DNA of 64,000 nucleotides, taken from contig NZ_CP107902.1 in the NCBI RefSeq assembly GCF_036013935.1, forward strand, positions 5,489,001 through 5,553,000. Direction: 5' to 3'. The translations under genes were made by a program, and so were the position numbers. The notes beneath the pieces are model-generated. The model saw only the letters and a program-made list of their open reading frames with translations. It had not been told where the DNA came from and did not search any database. The stretch's first letter is position 1; the number at the start of each line of letters is the position of its first letter. Source of the DNA: Streptomyces sp. NBC_00461. Its GTDB lineage: Bacteria > Actinomycetota > Actinomycetes > Streptomycetales > Streptomycetaceae. Positions 36,945-45,354 of this stretch are shown piece by piece.

Positions 36945-38150
36945 ATGACCGTCTGGGACGACCTCGTCGGCCAGGAGAAGGTGGCCGAGCAGCTCAATGC
37001 CGCTGCCCGGGACGCCGACGCGCTGGTCACCGCGGCCGCCACCGGCGCGCCGCCGCCCGAGGCGTCGAAGATGACGCACGCGTGGTTGTTCACGGGGCCG
37101 CCGGGCGCGGGCCGGACCCAGACGGCTCGGGCGTTCGCCGCCGCGCTGCAGTGCGTCAGCCCCGACCGCGCGCTCGGCGGGACCCCCGGCTGCGGGTTCT
37201 GCGACGGCTGCCACACCGCCCTCGTCGGCACGCACGCGGACGTCACCACCGTCGCCGCCGTCGGTGCGCAGATCCTCGCCGATGACATGCGTGACACCGT
37301 CCGCAAGTCGTTCACTTCACCGGCGAACGGCCGCTGGCAGGTCATCCTCGTCGAGGACGCCGAGCGGCTGAACGAGAAATCGGCCAACGCCGTGCTGAAG
37401 GCGGTCGAGGAGCCCGCGCCGCGCACGGTCTGGATGCTGTGCGCGCCCTCTGTCGATGACGTGCTGCCCACCATCCGTTCCCGCTGCCGCCACCTCAGCC
37501 TGCTGACGCCCTCCGTGGACGCGGTCGCCGACATGCTCGTGCGGCGGGAGGGCATCGAACCGCCCGTCGCCGCCATGGCGGCGCGCGCCACGCAGGGGCA
37601 CGTCGACCGGGCCCGCCGCCTGGCCACCGACCCGGCCGCCCGCGAGCGCCGCGCCGCCGTGCTGAAGCTGCCACTGCGGGTCGCGGAGATCGGCGGCGCG
37701 CTCAGGGCCGCCCAGGAACTCGTCGACGCGGCCGCCGAGGACGCCAAGCAACTCGCCGAGGAACGGGACGGCAAGGAGACCGAGGAGCTGAAGACGGCCA
37801 TGGGCGCGTCCCAGGGCGGCCGGATGCCGCGCGGTACGGCGGGCGTGATGAAGGACCTGGAGGACAAGCAGAAGCGCCGCAGAACGCGTACGCAGCGCGA
37901 CAGCCTCGATCTCGCCCTGACGGACCTCACCGGTTTCTACCGCGACATCCTCGCCCTCCAGCTCGGCTCCCGGGTGGCGATCGCCAACGTGGACGCCGAG
38001 GACGCCCTGGAGCGTCTCGCCCGCGAGACCTCTCCCGAGTCCACCCTCCGCCGCATCGAGGCGATCGCCGCCTGCAGCGACGCCCTCGACCGCAATGTCG
38101 CCCCGCTGCTCGCGGTGGAGGCGATGGCAATGGCCCTGAGAGCGGGCTGA
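36945..38150 (+). CDS. holB: DNA polymerase III subunit delta'
   Basis: A 401-residue clamp-loader AAA+ subunit. The sequence opens MTVWDDLVGQEKVAEQL. The Walker A region reads GPPGAGRT, lacking the Lys, as expected for a delta' that does not hydrolyse ATP. A zinc module CGFCDGCH follows, then the SRC motif (TIRSRCRHLSLL). ATG 36945 has GGGGTGAG upstream; an ATG 24 bases earlier is possible. It stands just behind tmk, the order common to many bacteria. Confidence 0.94.
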   Translation: MTVWDDLVGQEKVAEQLNAAARDADALVTAAATGAPPPEASKMTHAWLFTGPPGAGRTQTARAFAAALQCVSPDRALGGTPGCGFCDGCHTALVGTHADVTTVAAVGAQILADDMRDTVRKSFTSPANGRWQVILVEDAERLNEKSANAVLKAVEEPAPRTVWMLCAPSVDDVLPTIRSRCRHLSLLTPSVDAVADMLVRREGIEPPVAAMAARATQGHVDRARRLATDPAARERRAAVLKLPLRVAEIGGALRAAQELVDAAAEDAKQLAEERDGKETEELKTAMGASQGGRMPRGTAGVMKDLEDKQKRRRTRTQRDSLDLALTDLTGFYRDILALQLGSRVAIANVDAEDALERLARETSPESTLRRIEAIAACSDALDRNVAPLLAVEAMAMALRAG

Positions 38151-38254
38151 CGGGCGCACGGGGCCCGCTCCGTCCAGCTCTGCTCCATCCAGTGATCAAC
38201 GGGAAGTTGACGGTGTAATCCGTACGAGCCACGGCGGGCACGGAAGGCATTCAG

Positions 38255-39865
38255 ATGACTGCGGAGAGTTACGCTCGCCAGATGTACATCTGGCGCAGCT
38301 CCCGTCCCTGCCGGCCCCGAACCGCCGCCACTCTCCTCGCCGCGGCCGCGCTGCTCGTCTCCGCCTGTTCCTCCGGAGACACGGCGAGCACCAGCGGCAA
38401 CGCGGCGGACGCGGCCCTGGCCGCACTGCCGCAGTCGACGCCGTCCACCCTCTCGTCGTACTACGGGCAGAAGCTGAGCTGGCGCACCTGCGGAGTCCCC
38501 GGTTTCCAGTGCGCCACGATGAAGGCGCCGCTCGACTACGCCAGGCAGGGCGCCGGGGACATGCGGCTCGCCGTCGCCCGCAAGAAGGCGACGGGCAAGG
38601 GCAAGCCGCTCGGTTCGCTGCTCGTGAACCCGGGCGGGCCGGGAGGCTCGGCGATCGGGTACCTGCAGCAGTACGCCGCCATCGGCTACCCGGCGAAGGT
38701 CCGCGCCCGCTACGACATGGTCGCGATCGATCCGCGCGGCGTCGCCCGCAGCGAGCCCGTGGAATGCCTCAACGGCCGGCAGATGGACGCGTACACACAG
38801 ACGGACGCCACGCCCGACGACCGGAAGGAGACGGACCAACTCGTCGGCGCGTACAAGAAGTTCGCGGAGAGCTGCGGGAAGCACTCGACGAAGCTGCTGC
38901 GGCATGTCTCCACCGTCGAGGCGGCTCGCGACATGGACATCCTGCGGGCGGCGCTCGGGGACGCGAAACTGACGTACGTGGGGGCGTCGTACGGGACGTT
39001 CCTCGGGGCGACGTACGCCGGACTGTTCCCCCACCGGGTGGGGCGGCTGGTGCTGGACGGCGCGATGGACCCCTCGCTGACCGCGCGCCGCATGAACCTG
39101 GACCAGACGGCGGGGTTCGAGACGGCGTTCCAGTCCTTCGCCAAGGACTGCGTGCAGCAGACGGACTGCCCGCTCGGCCGCAAGGGCACCACACCGGACC
39201 AGGTCGGCGACAACCTCAGCGCCTTCTTCAAGAAGCTGGACGCGCACCCCGTGCCCACCGGCGACGCCGACGGCCGCAAGCTCGGCGAGGCCCTCGCCAC
39301 CACCGGCGTGATCGCGGCGATGTACGACGAGGGCGCGTGGGCGCAGCTGCGCGAGGCGCTGACGTCGGCGATGAAGGAGAACGACGGCGCCGGCCTGCTC
39401 GTCCTCTCCGACAGCTACTACGAGCGCGACGCCGACGGCCGCTACTCGAACCTCATGTCCGCGAACGCCGCCGTCAACTGCCTCGACCTCCCGGGCGCCT
39501 TCTCCGGCCCCGACCAGGTGGAGAAGGCGCTCCCGTCCTTCCAGGAGGCATCCCCGGTCTTCGGTGAGGGCCTCGCCTGGGCCTCGCTGAACTGCGCGTA
39601 CTGGCCGGTGAAGCCCACGGGCGCACCGCACCGCATCGAGGCGGAGGGCGCCGCGCCCATCGTCGTGGTCGGCACCACCCGCGACCCGGCGACCCCGTAC
39701 CGCTGGGCCCAGTCCCTGTCCCGTCAGCTCTCCTCCGCCCGCCTCCTCACCTACGAGGGCGACGGCCACACCGCCTACGGCCGCGGCAGCACCTGCATCG
39801 ACTCCACGATCGACGCGTACCTGCTCCGCGGAACCCCTCCGACCAAGGGAAAGCGCTGCTCCTAG
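38255..39865 (+). CDS. Secreted alpha/beta hydrolase, tripeptidyl-aminopeptidase-like lipoprotein
   Basis: A 536-residue exported hydrolase. The signal peptide ends in a lipobox LLVSAC with Cys38. The nucleophile elbow GASYG (Ser about residue 245) lies in TYVGASYGTFLGATYAGL. The oxyanion strand LLVNPGGPGGSAIG and the carboxy TAP-like domain (VVGTTRDPATPYRWAQ, EGDGHTAYG with the catalytic His) are typical of the Streptomyces Tap/Slp proteases that trim tripeptides. GGAAGG precedes ATG 38255. It is monocistronic, before the tRNA gene. Confidence 0.93.
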   Translation: MTAESYARQMYIWRSSRPCRPRTAATLLAAAALLVSACSSGDTASTSGNAADAALAALPQSTPSTLSSYYGQKLSWRTCGVPGFQCATMKAPLDYARQGAGDMRLAVARKKATGKGKPLGSLLVNPGGPGGSAIGYLQQYAAIGYPAKVRARYDMVAIDPRGVARSEPVECLNGRQMDAYTQTDATPDDRKETDQLVGAYKKFAESCGKHSTKLLRHVSTVEAARDMDILRAALGDAKLTYVGASYGTFLGATYAGLFPHRVGRLVLDGAMDPSLTARRMNLDQTAGFETAFQSFAKDCVQQTDCPLGRKGTTPDQVGDNLSAFFKKLDAHPVPTGDADGRKLGEALATTGVIAAMYDEGAWAQLREALTSAMKENDGAGLLVLSDSYYERDADGRYSNLMSANAAVNCLDLPGAFSGPDQVEKALPSFQEASPVFGEGLAWASLNCAYWPVKPTGAPHRIEAEGAAPIVVVGTTRDPATPYRWAQSLSRQLSSARLLTYEGDGHTAYGRGSTCIDSTIDAYLLRGTPPTKGKRCS

Positions 39866-39971
39866 CCCGGCGGCCGGCCCCGCGGATCCCCACCCGGGGC
39901 TGGTACGGAGCACCCTCCGAAACTGTGTAGACTTACCGACGTTGCTGATCGCACCATAGTGCTGACAGCGC

Positions 39972-40045
39972 GCCGCCTTAGCTCAGATGGCCAGAGCAAC
40001 GCACTCGTAATGCGTAGGTCTCGGGTTCGAATCCCGAAGGCGGCT
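39972..40045 (+). tRNA. tRNA-Thr (anticodon CGT)
   Basis: A 74-base cloverleaf with acceptor arms GCCGCCT/AGGCGGC. The anticodon arm is ACGCA-CTCGTAA-TGCGT, giving anticodon CGT at 40006-40008. The T arm contains GGTTCGAATCC. CCA is not encoded. A TAGACT element about 45 bases upstream is a plausible -10 box. Accessory DNA begins right behind it, and tRNA genes are frequent integration sites. Confidence 0.96.
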
Positions 40046-40054
40046 CTTTTTGAA

Positions 40055-40089
40055 CCCCAGGTCAGGCCTTTGACCTGGGGTTTTCTTTC
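40055..40089 (+). terminator. Terminator of the tRNA-Thr gene
   Basis: A 10-bp stem CCCCAGGTCA-GGCCTT-TGACCTGGGG is followed directly by TTTTCTTTC. Confidence 0.92.
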
Positions 40090-40765
40090 ATTCATGCTGT
40101 CTCGTCCGGGCGGGATCGCGGCTGTTGACCTGCGCAGCCGCAATGCGTTGGTCGAAGGTTTGTGGTGGTGTGGTTCGCGGGGAGTACGTGCGGGTGCCCC
40201 TCTGGCCTTGTGGGTTCGAGGGCTCGCCGCCGCCTGATCGGTTCTGGTCGGCAATGGCGTGCGGGAGGGGAGCGCATCCGTGTATCTGTGGTGCAGCAGC
40301 TGGCATTGATGGCGGGCGTCCGAGCGGGAAGCGCTGGCTATGGCCAAGTTGCCCATGTCGCACAACCCTGCGCGGGAAGGTTGGCTCGGTCGGTTCCGCC
40401 GGCCCGGTGATGCCGTCCGGGGCGAGGGCGGGAGTGTGAATGCCGTACGCGCGCGAGGTGCATGTTGGTACTCCCGGAGCCGTCCGGACGGCATGAGTTG
40501 AAGGCCGACGATGCGGAGATCCTCGCGGCCTCGAACTCCGGCTACGGCGTGCCCCCACTGCTCGGCTCGATCCCGCCCGCCTCCTCATCGAAGGTCTACG
40601 ACACCTCCACCCGGCCGGAAGAGCCGCAGGGCGGCCCGGCGGCACGAACGCGGAAGGACCGCGGAACGAGCCGGAATCCTCAACGGGCACATCGGCTGAA
40701 AACGGCGGCACCGGTCTTCGCCTCGCGAGATCGGGAGTCGATATCGCCGAGCGAGGGTGACGAAT
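40090..40765. other. Gene-poor stretch behind the tRNA
   Basis: About 680 bases with no gene I can support. Open frames exist on both strands, but none has a ribosome site plus recognisable sequence. The composition remains G+C-rich. It may be decayed remains of DNA integrated at the tRNA. Confidence 0.5.
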
Positions 40766-40809
40766 AAATTCAGCTATAATAACTCCATCTATATGCTGGA
40801 GCTGGTGCT
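40766..40809 (+). promoter_or_regulatory. AT-rich promoter/operator of the ATPase-nuclease gene
   Basis: A perfect TATAAT (40775-40780) lies in an AT-rich block (AAATTCAGCTATAATAAC) 30 bases before the start codon. There is no good -35 box. The inverted repeat CTCCA...TGGAG (40783-40787 and 40797-40801) overlaps the start region and could bind a repressor or hide the ribosome site. Confidence 0.5.
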
Positions 40810-42279
40810 GTGGACAAGCCTGCCGAGATGTTCGACCGTGTCTTCGAATGGGCCGAGCTGACCCGGTTCGCCACCCTGCCTGGCCCGCGGGCCACGCTGG
40901 GCGTGGTCTCCGGTCGCCGCCGGCAGGGCAAGACCTTCCTGCTCGACGCCGTCACTCGTGCCAGTGGCGGCTTCATGTTCACCGCCACCGAGACCACCGA
41001 GGCCGACGCCCTGCGTCAGTTCGGTGAGGCACTGGCCCGTTATCGCGGGCAGCCCACTCCGTTCCGTTTCGCGCACTGGGACGAGGCGGTCGCGGAACTC
41101 ATGCGCATCGCCGACGCGGGCGGCCCCACCGTGGCGGTCATCGACGAGTTCCCTTTCCTCGCCAAGGCGTCTCCCTCCCTGCCTTCGATCATCCAGCGCG
41201 CTCTGGACCCTGCTGCCCAGCACACCAACACTCCCGTGCGTCTGCTGTTGTGCGGCTCCGCGCTGTCGTTCATGGGCCGGTTGCTGTCCGGCAATGCTCC
41301 GCTTCGTGGCCGAGCCGGCCTCGAACTCGTGGTCCCGACCCTGGACTTCCGGCTCGCGGCCGAGTTCTGGCAGATCGACGACCCGCGCACGGCGTTGCTG
41401 ACCAATGCCATCGTCGGGGGTACCCCCGCCTACCGTCGTGAGTTCACCCAGGGGGACACCCCTGCCGAGCCGGACGACTTCGACGACTGGGTCATCCGCG
41501 CCGTCCTCAACCCGGCGCGTCCGCTCTTTCGGGAGGCACGCTACCTTCTCGCCGAAGAGCCCGAACTCCACGACACCGCGCTGTACCACTCGGTGCTGGC
41601 AGCCATCGCCGCGGGTAACGCGGCTCGTGGTGGCATCGCCGACTACCTGGGGCGCAAGTCCACCGACCTCGCCCACCCGCTGAGCGTGCTCCAGGACGTC
41701 GGCATGATCACCCACGAGGCCGATGCCTTTCGCCGCAACCGCTCCGCCTACCGCATCGCCGAGCCGCTCGTCACCTTCTACCACGCGGTCATGCGCCCGG
41801 CCTGGGGTGATCTGGAACGCCCCGGGCGGGCCTCCGACGTATGGCGCCGCGCCCAGTCCACCTTCCGCAGCAGGGTCGTCGGTCCGCACTTCGAGCAGGT
41901 CTGTAGGGAATGGGCCCGCTGGCACGCTGCGCCCGACACTCACGGAGGGCATGTCACGCGGGTCGCCAGCGGTGCCGTCAACGACCCCGCGGCCAGGACG
42001 AGCCACGAAGTCGACGTCGCCGTCCATGGTGAGTCCCACGAGGGCCGTCAGGTGCTGCTTGCCATTGGAGAAGCGAAGTGGAGCGACGTGATGGGAGCCG
42101 GCCACCTGGAACGTCTGCGGCACATCCGTTCCCTCATGACCAGAAGCGGCACGGCCACCGAGGCGACACGGCTGTTCTGCTTCAGCGGCACCGGCTTCAC
42201 CGATGAACTGCACCACCTCGCGAAGGGCGACCGCACGATCCAACTCATCGACCTGCCTCGCCTCTACCACGGCGAGTGA
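40810..42279 (+). CDS. Orphan AAA ATPase with carboxy-terminal DUF234 nuclease-like domain
   Basis: A 489-residue protein of the archaeal/bacterial ATPase-DUF234 family. Walker A is SGRRRQGKT and Walker B is VAVIDEF; a sensor-like LLLCGSALSFMGRLLSG follows. A winged-helix part (IADYLGRKSTDLAHPLSVLQDVGMI) precedes a PD-(D/E)XK-like end: Asp402 in EVDVAV and the Glu421/Lys423 pair in GEAKW. Such proteins are frequent in accessory DNA and suspected in mobility or defence, but none has a settled function. The start GTG 40810 lies 30 bases after a TATAAT box. It has no partner gene and directly follows the tRNA-linked junction. Confidence 0.82.
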   Translation: MDKPAEMFDRVFEWAELTRFATLPGPRATLGVVSGRRRQGKTFLLDAVTRASGGFMFTATETTEADALRQFGEALARYRGQPTPFRFAHWDEAVAELMRIADAGGPTVAVIDEFPFLAKASPSLPSIIQRALDPAAQHTNTPVRLLLCGSALSFMGRLLSGNAPLRGRAGLELVVPTLDFRLAAEFWQIDDPRTALLTNAIVGGTPAYRREFTQGDTPAEPDDFDDWVIRAVLNPARPLFREARYLLAEEPELHDTALYHSVLAAIAAGNAARGGIADYLGRKSTDLAHPLSVLQDVGMITHEADAFRRNRSAYRIAEPLVTFYHAVMRPAWGDLERPGRASDVWRRAQSTFRSRVVGPHFEQVCREWARWHAAPDTHGGHVTRVASGAVNDPAARTSHEVDVAVHGESHEGRQVLLAIGEAKWSDVMGAGHLERLRHIRSLMTRSGTATEATRLFCFSGTGFTDELHHLAKGDRTIQLIDLPRLYHGE

Positions 42280-42293
42280 CTGCTGATCAGCAG
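42280..42293. terminator. Palindrome behind the ATPase-nuclease gene
   Basis: CTGCTGATCAGCAG, a perfect 14-bp palindrome, starts one base after the stop codon. No T-run follows. It could be a weak terminator or a protein-binding site. Confidence 0.3.
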
Positions 42294-42378
42294 CACAGGG
42301 GAGCGGGTTGCCGCGCCGGTTGACGTACCCGCATGAGGAGTTCGGGCTCTTCGGAGAGGAGGTCGCGGGTTCCTACGA

Positions 42379-43104
42379 TCATCCGCGACCCGTCGCCGGA
42401 CGGTCAGAATGAGCGCGGGCAGCCACTACGACATGTTGGTGACGAGCCGTTGATCCTCGGCCGAGAGCGGTGCTCGCAGTTCGGCGGTAGCGTGGCGAGG
42501 CGAGCAGGGCTGCGGACAGGCGGGGCGGATTCATGCGGATGCGGTGCGAAGCCGGGGCCGAGGAGGAGTTCGAGGCGGCGTGTGGGCTGTTGGTCGCCGT
42601 CCGGGGCTTCGATGCCGTCGCTCCGCTCTGCTCGCGGGCTGCTGTGTGCATGCTGCGGTAGCCCTGGACGTAGTGGGCGTGGTGGACGGACAGGGCGGAG
42701 ATCTGGTCCTCGAACTGCTCGCCGTCGGGGAAGCCGCGATCCCTTGCCAGGCCTGCAAATGAGCGCGTCCGCCTCGGTGACGGCCTGCTGCGGGCCTCGG
42801 TGACGGCCTGCTGCGGTGATGCGACGAACTGCTCCTGGGCGGCGGCCCATTGAGCCACGCAGTACTCGCGGGCGTCGGGTGACAAGGGCCGCTCGGTGAG
42901 GGATCCGTGCCGTTCCACGCGCTTGCCGAGTTCCTGCTCGGCGGCCTTGGCGTCGCCGTCGTGGCGGGCGACGGTGCGGGCGTACTCGAGGCCGAAGCGC
43001 CGCTTCAGCCCGCGTCGGCCACTGCCCTGCACCCGTCCACGTCCGAGGTAGAGGAGGGTGGCCAGACCGATGACTATCACAGCGGTGATCACGACGGTGA
43101 ACAT
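42379..43104 (-). pseudogene. Decayed single-pass membrane protein gene
   Basis: The first part is a normal Streptomyces membrane-anchored protein: helix FTVVITAVIVIGLATLLYLG, then KRRFGLEYARTVARHDGD and the ELGKRVERHGSL region that this family shares. After QQAVTEA the frame is broken by an exact tandem duplication of 23 bases (42771-42793 and 42794-42816). It is restored by a second indel so that LARDRGFPDGEQFEDQISALSVHHAHY is again readable. A third shift follows near 42620. The true end probably lay near 42520. The family's role is unknown. Confidence 0.7.
42771..42816. repeat. Exact 23-bp tandem duplication inside the pseudogene
   Basis: The unit beginning GCCTCGGTGACGG is repeated twice without a mismatch. 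As 23 is not a multiple of three it shifts the reading frame of the gene at 42379-43104. Perfect identity suggests a recent slippage event. Confidence 0.85.
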
Positions 43105-43235
43105 GGCCGCCTTCTCTGGCTTTCGTCTTGCACGTCGGTCGGCTTCATTGCCGTCAATTCCTGTCGGATCATTGGGCGTTGAGGCCTACCTGGTGGTGTC
43201 CGCGCGACGTGGGAACCGCCTCGGGGCGTCCTTTG

Positions 43236-43409
43236 TCAGAGCTTGAAAGTGTCCTTGGCTTTGTCCCCGGCCTGCTTCAGGTTTCCGGAGACCTGGTCGG
43301 TCCTGCCGCGCCGCTGCAGTCGCCTGTTGCGGGTGGTTCGGCCGATGCGTTCGGTGATCCGGCCTTTCAGCGCCTGTGTCCTGTGCCTGATCGTCCGTCC
43401 GACGGTCAT
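43236..43409 (-). CDS. CsbD-like small stress peptide
   Basis: A 57-residue very basic peptide. The carboxy half reads TDQVSGNLKQAGDKAKDTFKL, matching the CsbD/YjbJ pattern in which 'G.lKq..Gk.k' repeats occur. The amino half (ALKGRITERIGRTTRNRRLQRRG) contains a weaker first copy. CsbD proteins are general-stress proteins of unknown mechanism controlled by SigB-type factors. AGGAGG stands 6 bases before the ATG. A sigma factor of that class is encoded at 50124. Confidence 0.72.
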   Translation of the reverse strand: MTVGRTIRHRTQALKGRITERIGRTTRNRRLQRRGRTDQVSGNLKQAGDKAKDTFKL

Positions 43410-43502
43410 GGCCGCCTCCTGTTTGTCCGGTGAGTGGGCTCCCGCGTGTGATCGCCGTACAGGCCGCTTGTTCCTGCGGGCAGGATCGAGCTCCGGAACG
43501 GA

Positions 43503-43664
43503 CTACCTGCGGCTGTACCGGCGGCGGCCACCACTGCGCCCCCGCATGGCGAAGCCGGCGATCCAGACGATCAGCAGGGCGGCGGCGACCCACCACAGGA
43601 TCTGCATCGTGAAGCCGAACCCGAACACCACCAGGATCAGCAGTAGGAGAAGAATCCAGATCAT
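43503..43664 (-). CDS. Tiny hydrophobic protein, family copy A
   Basis: A 53-residue protein opening directly with a membrane hairpin (MIWILLLLLILVVFGFGFT, then WWVAAALLIVWIAGFA) and ending in a basic tail GRSGGRRRYSRR. GGAGG stands 8 bases before the ATG. The pattern 'iLi.vlfGFGF....WWVAAa' is shared with the genes at 44377 and 52842. Its start region and promoter are duplicated near 53.4 kb. Function unknown. Confidence 0.72.
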   Translation of the reverse strand: MIWILLLLLILVVFGFGFTMQILWWVAAALLIVWIAGFAMRGRSGGRRRYSRR

Positions 43665-43839
43665 TGCCGGGCCTCCAGATCGCGGGGATTTCCTGAGTTC
43701 CGCGGGGTCCGGGCGAAGCGGGGAGGTGGAATGCTGCGCCCCGATGGTCCGGAGCAACATGGCCCTACGCCGTGCTGTCAGTCAACGCCCGGCAACCTCC
43801 CCTGTCAACGTGGTGTCGGCACTGAGGAGTTGTGGGAGC
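43654..43839 (-). repeat. Block duplicated at 53331-53514 (inverted)
   Basis: This segment holds the end of the 43782 gene, the spacer and the first codons of the 43503 gene. It reappears in opposite orientation at 53331-53514 with roughly four fifths identity by eye, including the GGAGGCCCGGC ribosome site and GATGATCTGGAT or its equivalent. Confidence 0.75.
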
Positions 43840-43994
43840 GGCACAGGCGCCGGCGGGGTGAACGGGGCCTGAGTGAGGGCCTCGGCCGGCTCGGCCGGCG
43901 GCGCCGGCAGGATGTGGTCCTCCCACCACGACAGGGCCATCACGACGGCGAGCAGGACGAAGGGGGTCGAAGCCGGAACGATCAGCGCGTACAT
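43782..43994 (-). CDS. Small single-helix membrane protein
   Basis: A 70-residue protein. One amino-terminal helix (LIVPASTPFVLLAVVMALSWW) is followed by a Pro/Ala-rich tail ending TTLTGEVAGR. AGGCGG lies upstream of ATG 43994. It is upstream of the hydrophobic copy A gene on the same strand, 117 bases apart. The last 37 codons of a paralogue survive at 53272-53388, which supports that this is a real gene. Function unknown. Confidence 0.62.
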   Translation of the reverse strand: MYALIVPASTPFVLLAVVMALSWWEDHILPAPPAEPAEALTQAPFTPPAPVPLPQLLSADTTLTGEVAGR

Positions 43995-44376
43995 GCGTAC
44001 CGCCTGGTGTGGGATACGTGCGACGCGGCGGGCAGCAGGTCGGTGCCCGCCTGGGGGCGCATCAGGGCTTCGCCGGGGTCGTGTGACGAGGGGCGTGTGC
44101 GGGAACGGCCTCGCTCGTGACGTGGCGGGTTCCGGCACTGATGCGCTGGGTGCGCCCTCTGGGGAGCGCGTGGGCGGTGCGACGCTGCCGGGGGCAGGGG
44201 CGGCATGGCGCACGTTAGCCCTCGCAGCAGTGCTCCGACAGGTGCCAAGTAGCCGTCCACGCCGGGCAGGACGCGCTGACGTCGGCCGTATCCGCAACCT
44301 CCGGACAGGACTACGCTGGAGGCCAGGCCCCAGTCCCCGGTATCGATGCTGTGTCCCGCTCCCGGGGAGGCCCACC

Positions 44377-44655
44377 GTGTTCGTCCTGCCCCTCATCCTC
44401 ATCGCGGTCCTGTTCGGCTTCGGCTTCCTTCACCCCATCTGGTGGGTGGCCGCGGCGGTGCTGGTCTACGGCGCAACCCGGCACGGCCGCGATCGTGGCG
44501 AAGGCCGGAGCCGTGGCGGCGGTTCCGATCTCGGGGACTACCGGGACTATCAGGAGCGCCGGGATCGTCAGGACCGCTGGGACCGCCGCTACAGCCGCCA
44601 GAACCGGGCGCGCTGGCGGCGCGAGGACCGTCGGGACCACGAAGACCGCAGGTGA
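44377..44655 (+). CDS. Tiny hydrophobic protein with Arg/Asp-rich tail, family copy B
   Basis: A 92-residue protein. The membrane part is VFVLPLILIAVLFGFGFLHPIWWVAAAVLVYGA. The tail consists of repeats of aromatic/Asp/Arg (YRDYQERRDRQDRWDRRYSRQ), probably cytoplasmic and possibly nucleic-acid or lipid binding. The start is GTG with GGGGAGG upstream. The protein and its leader (44308-44376) match the copy at 52842. Function unknown. Confidence 0.72.
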   Translation: MFVLPLILIAVLFGFGFLHPIWWVAAAVLVYGATRHGRDRGEGRSRGGGSDLGDYRDYQERRDRQDRWDRRYSRQNRARWRREDRRDHEDRR

Positions 44656-44737
44656 CCCGTGGAGCGACCTGGCAGTCATGTGTTCCGGACGGCTTCAGCC
44701 GGGCCGGGCACGTCGAATTCGCTGAGAGGTACATGCC

Positions 44738-45329
44738 ATGCATCGCACAACCCTGCTGCATGAGGACCACTGGAAGCTGCGGGCCGAGGCCACGTGGGGG
44801 GAACGCAGCCGCTGGAGAGGATCTCGTCGCACTGCGCGCCGAGAACGATCAGCTGCGGCGGGCGCTGGCCGGCCGTGCAGTCGTGGACCAGGCCCGCGGC
44901 ATGCTGATGGTCCTGACCCCTTGCAGCCGCGGGACGGCCAGGGACCTCCTGGTCGACATCTCGCGGCAGTGCCACACCAAACTTCCTGAGGTGGCCGCAG
45001 CCACGGTCGCCGCCTGGGAGGGCAAGCCGCTGCCGCGGCAGATGCAGCCGGGTGCCCCGTGGGAGTGCCGAGGACGCCGGGCGAGGAGCGGGCGGAACAC
45101 CGCGCGGACGCCCAGGCGGCGTTCAGGCCACCGGCTCACGCCGAGCCTGTTGCAGCCAGGCCGCCCTTCGGAACCGGTGGCCCGGATCGCAAGCACGGCG
45201 GGACGACAGCGGGCTTCGCGTCTTCCGGAGGAGAGTCGGTCACCACCTATCGTGGTGGCTCCGTCCGGAGATCCATCGGATGGAGGAAATACGCCCTGGC
45301 GACGGGCCTGGTGTTCGCCCTGGCGATGA
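44738..45329 (+). pseudogene. ANTAR-domain protein gene with frameshift
   Basis: ATG 44738 with GAGAGG upstream starts MHRTTLLHEDHW. That frame is lost, and from about 44800 the +1 frame carries the ANTAR RNA-binding domain: LRAENDQLRRALAGRAVVDQARGMLM, then a region close to the paralogue at 52389. The switch falls in a run of six G (44796-44801). One G fewer would join both parts exactly. An ANTAR-frame ATG at 44760 exists without a ribosome site. The 3' part after PLPRQMQ is no longer family-like and runs to a stop at 45329. ANTAR domains bind RNA hairpins to prevent termination. Confidence 0.65.
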
Positions 45330-45354
45330 TCACGGTCACCCGGTGGAGGTGATC

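Noticed and set aside
33425..37930. Very long open frame (1501 codons) on the minus strand
   Set aside because: It lies antisense to tmk and holB. Its composition (Arg/Gln/Leu and Ala/Ser runs) is the mirror of G+C-rich codon bias; no domain or start signal.
39972..40045. Second copy of the tRNA 3' end as an att site
   Set aside because: I looked for repeats of GGGTTCGAATCCCG through 40-64 kb by eye and found none, so island borders cannot be fixed here.
40809..40817. DnaA-box complement TGTGGACAA
   Set aside because: It coincides with the start codon and second and third codons of the ATPase gene; chance is the simplest explanation.
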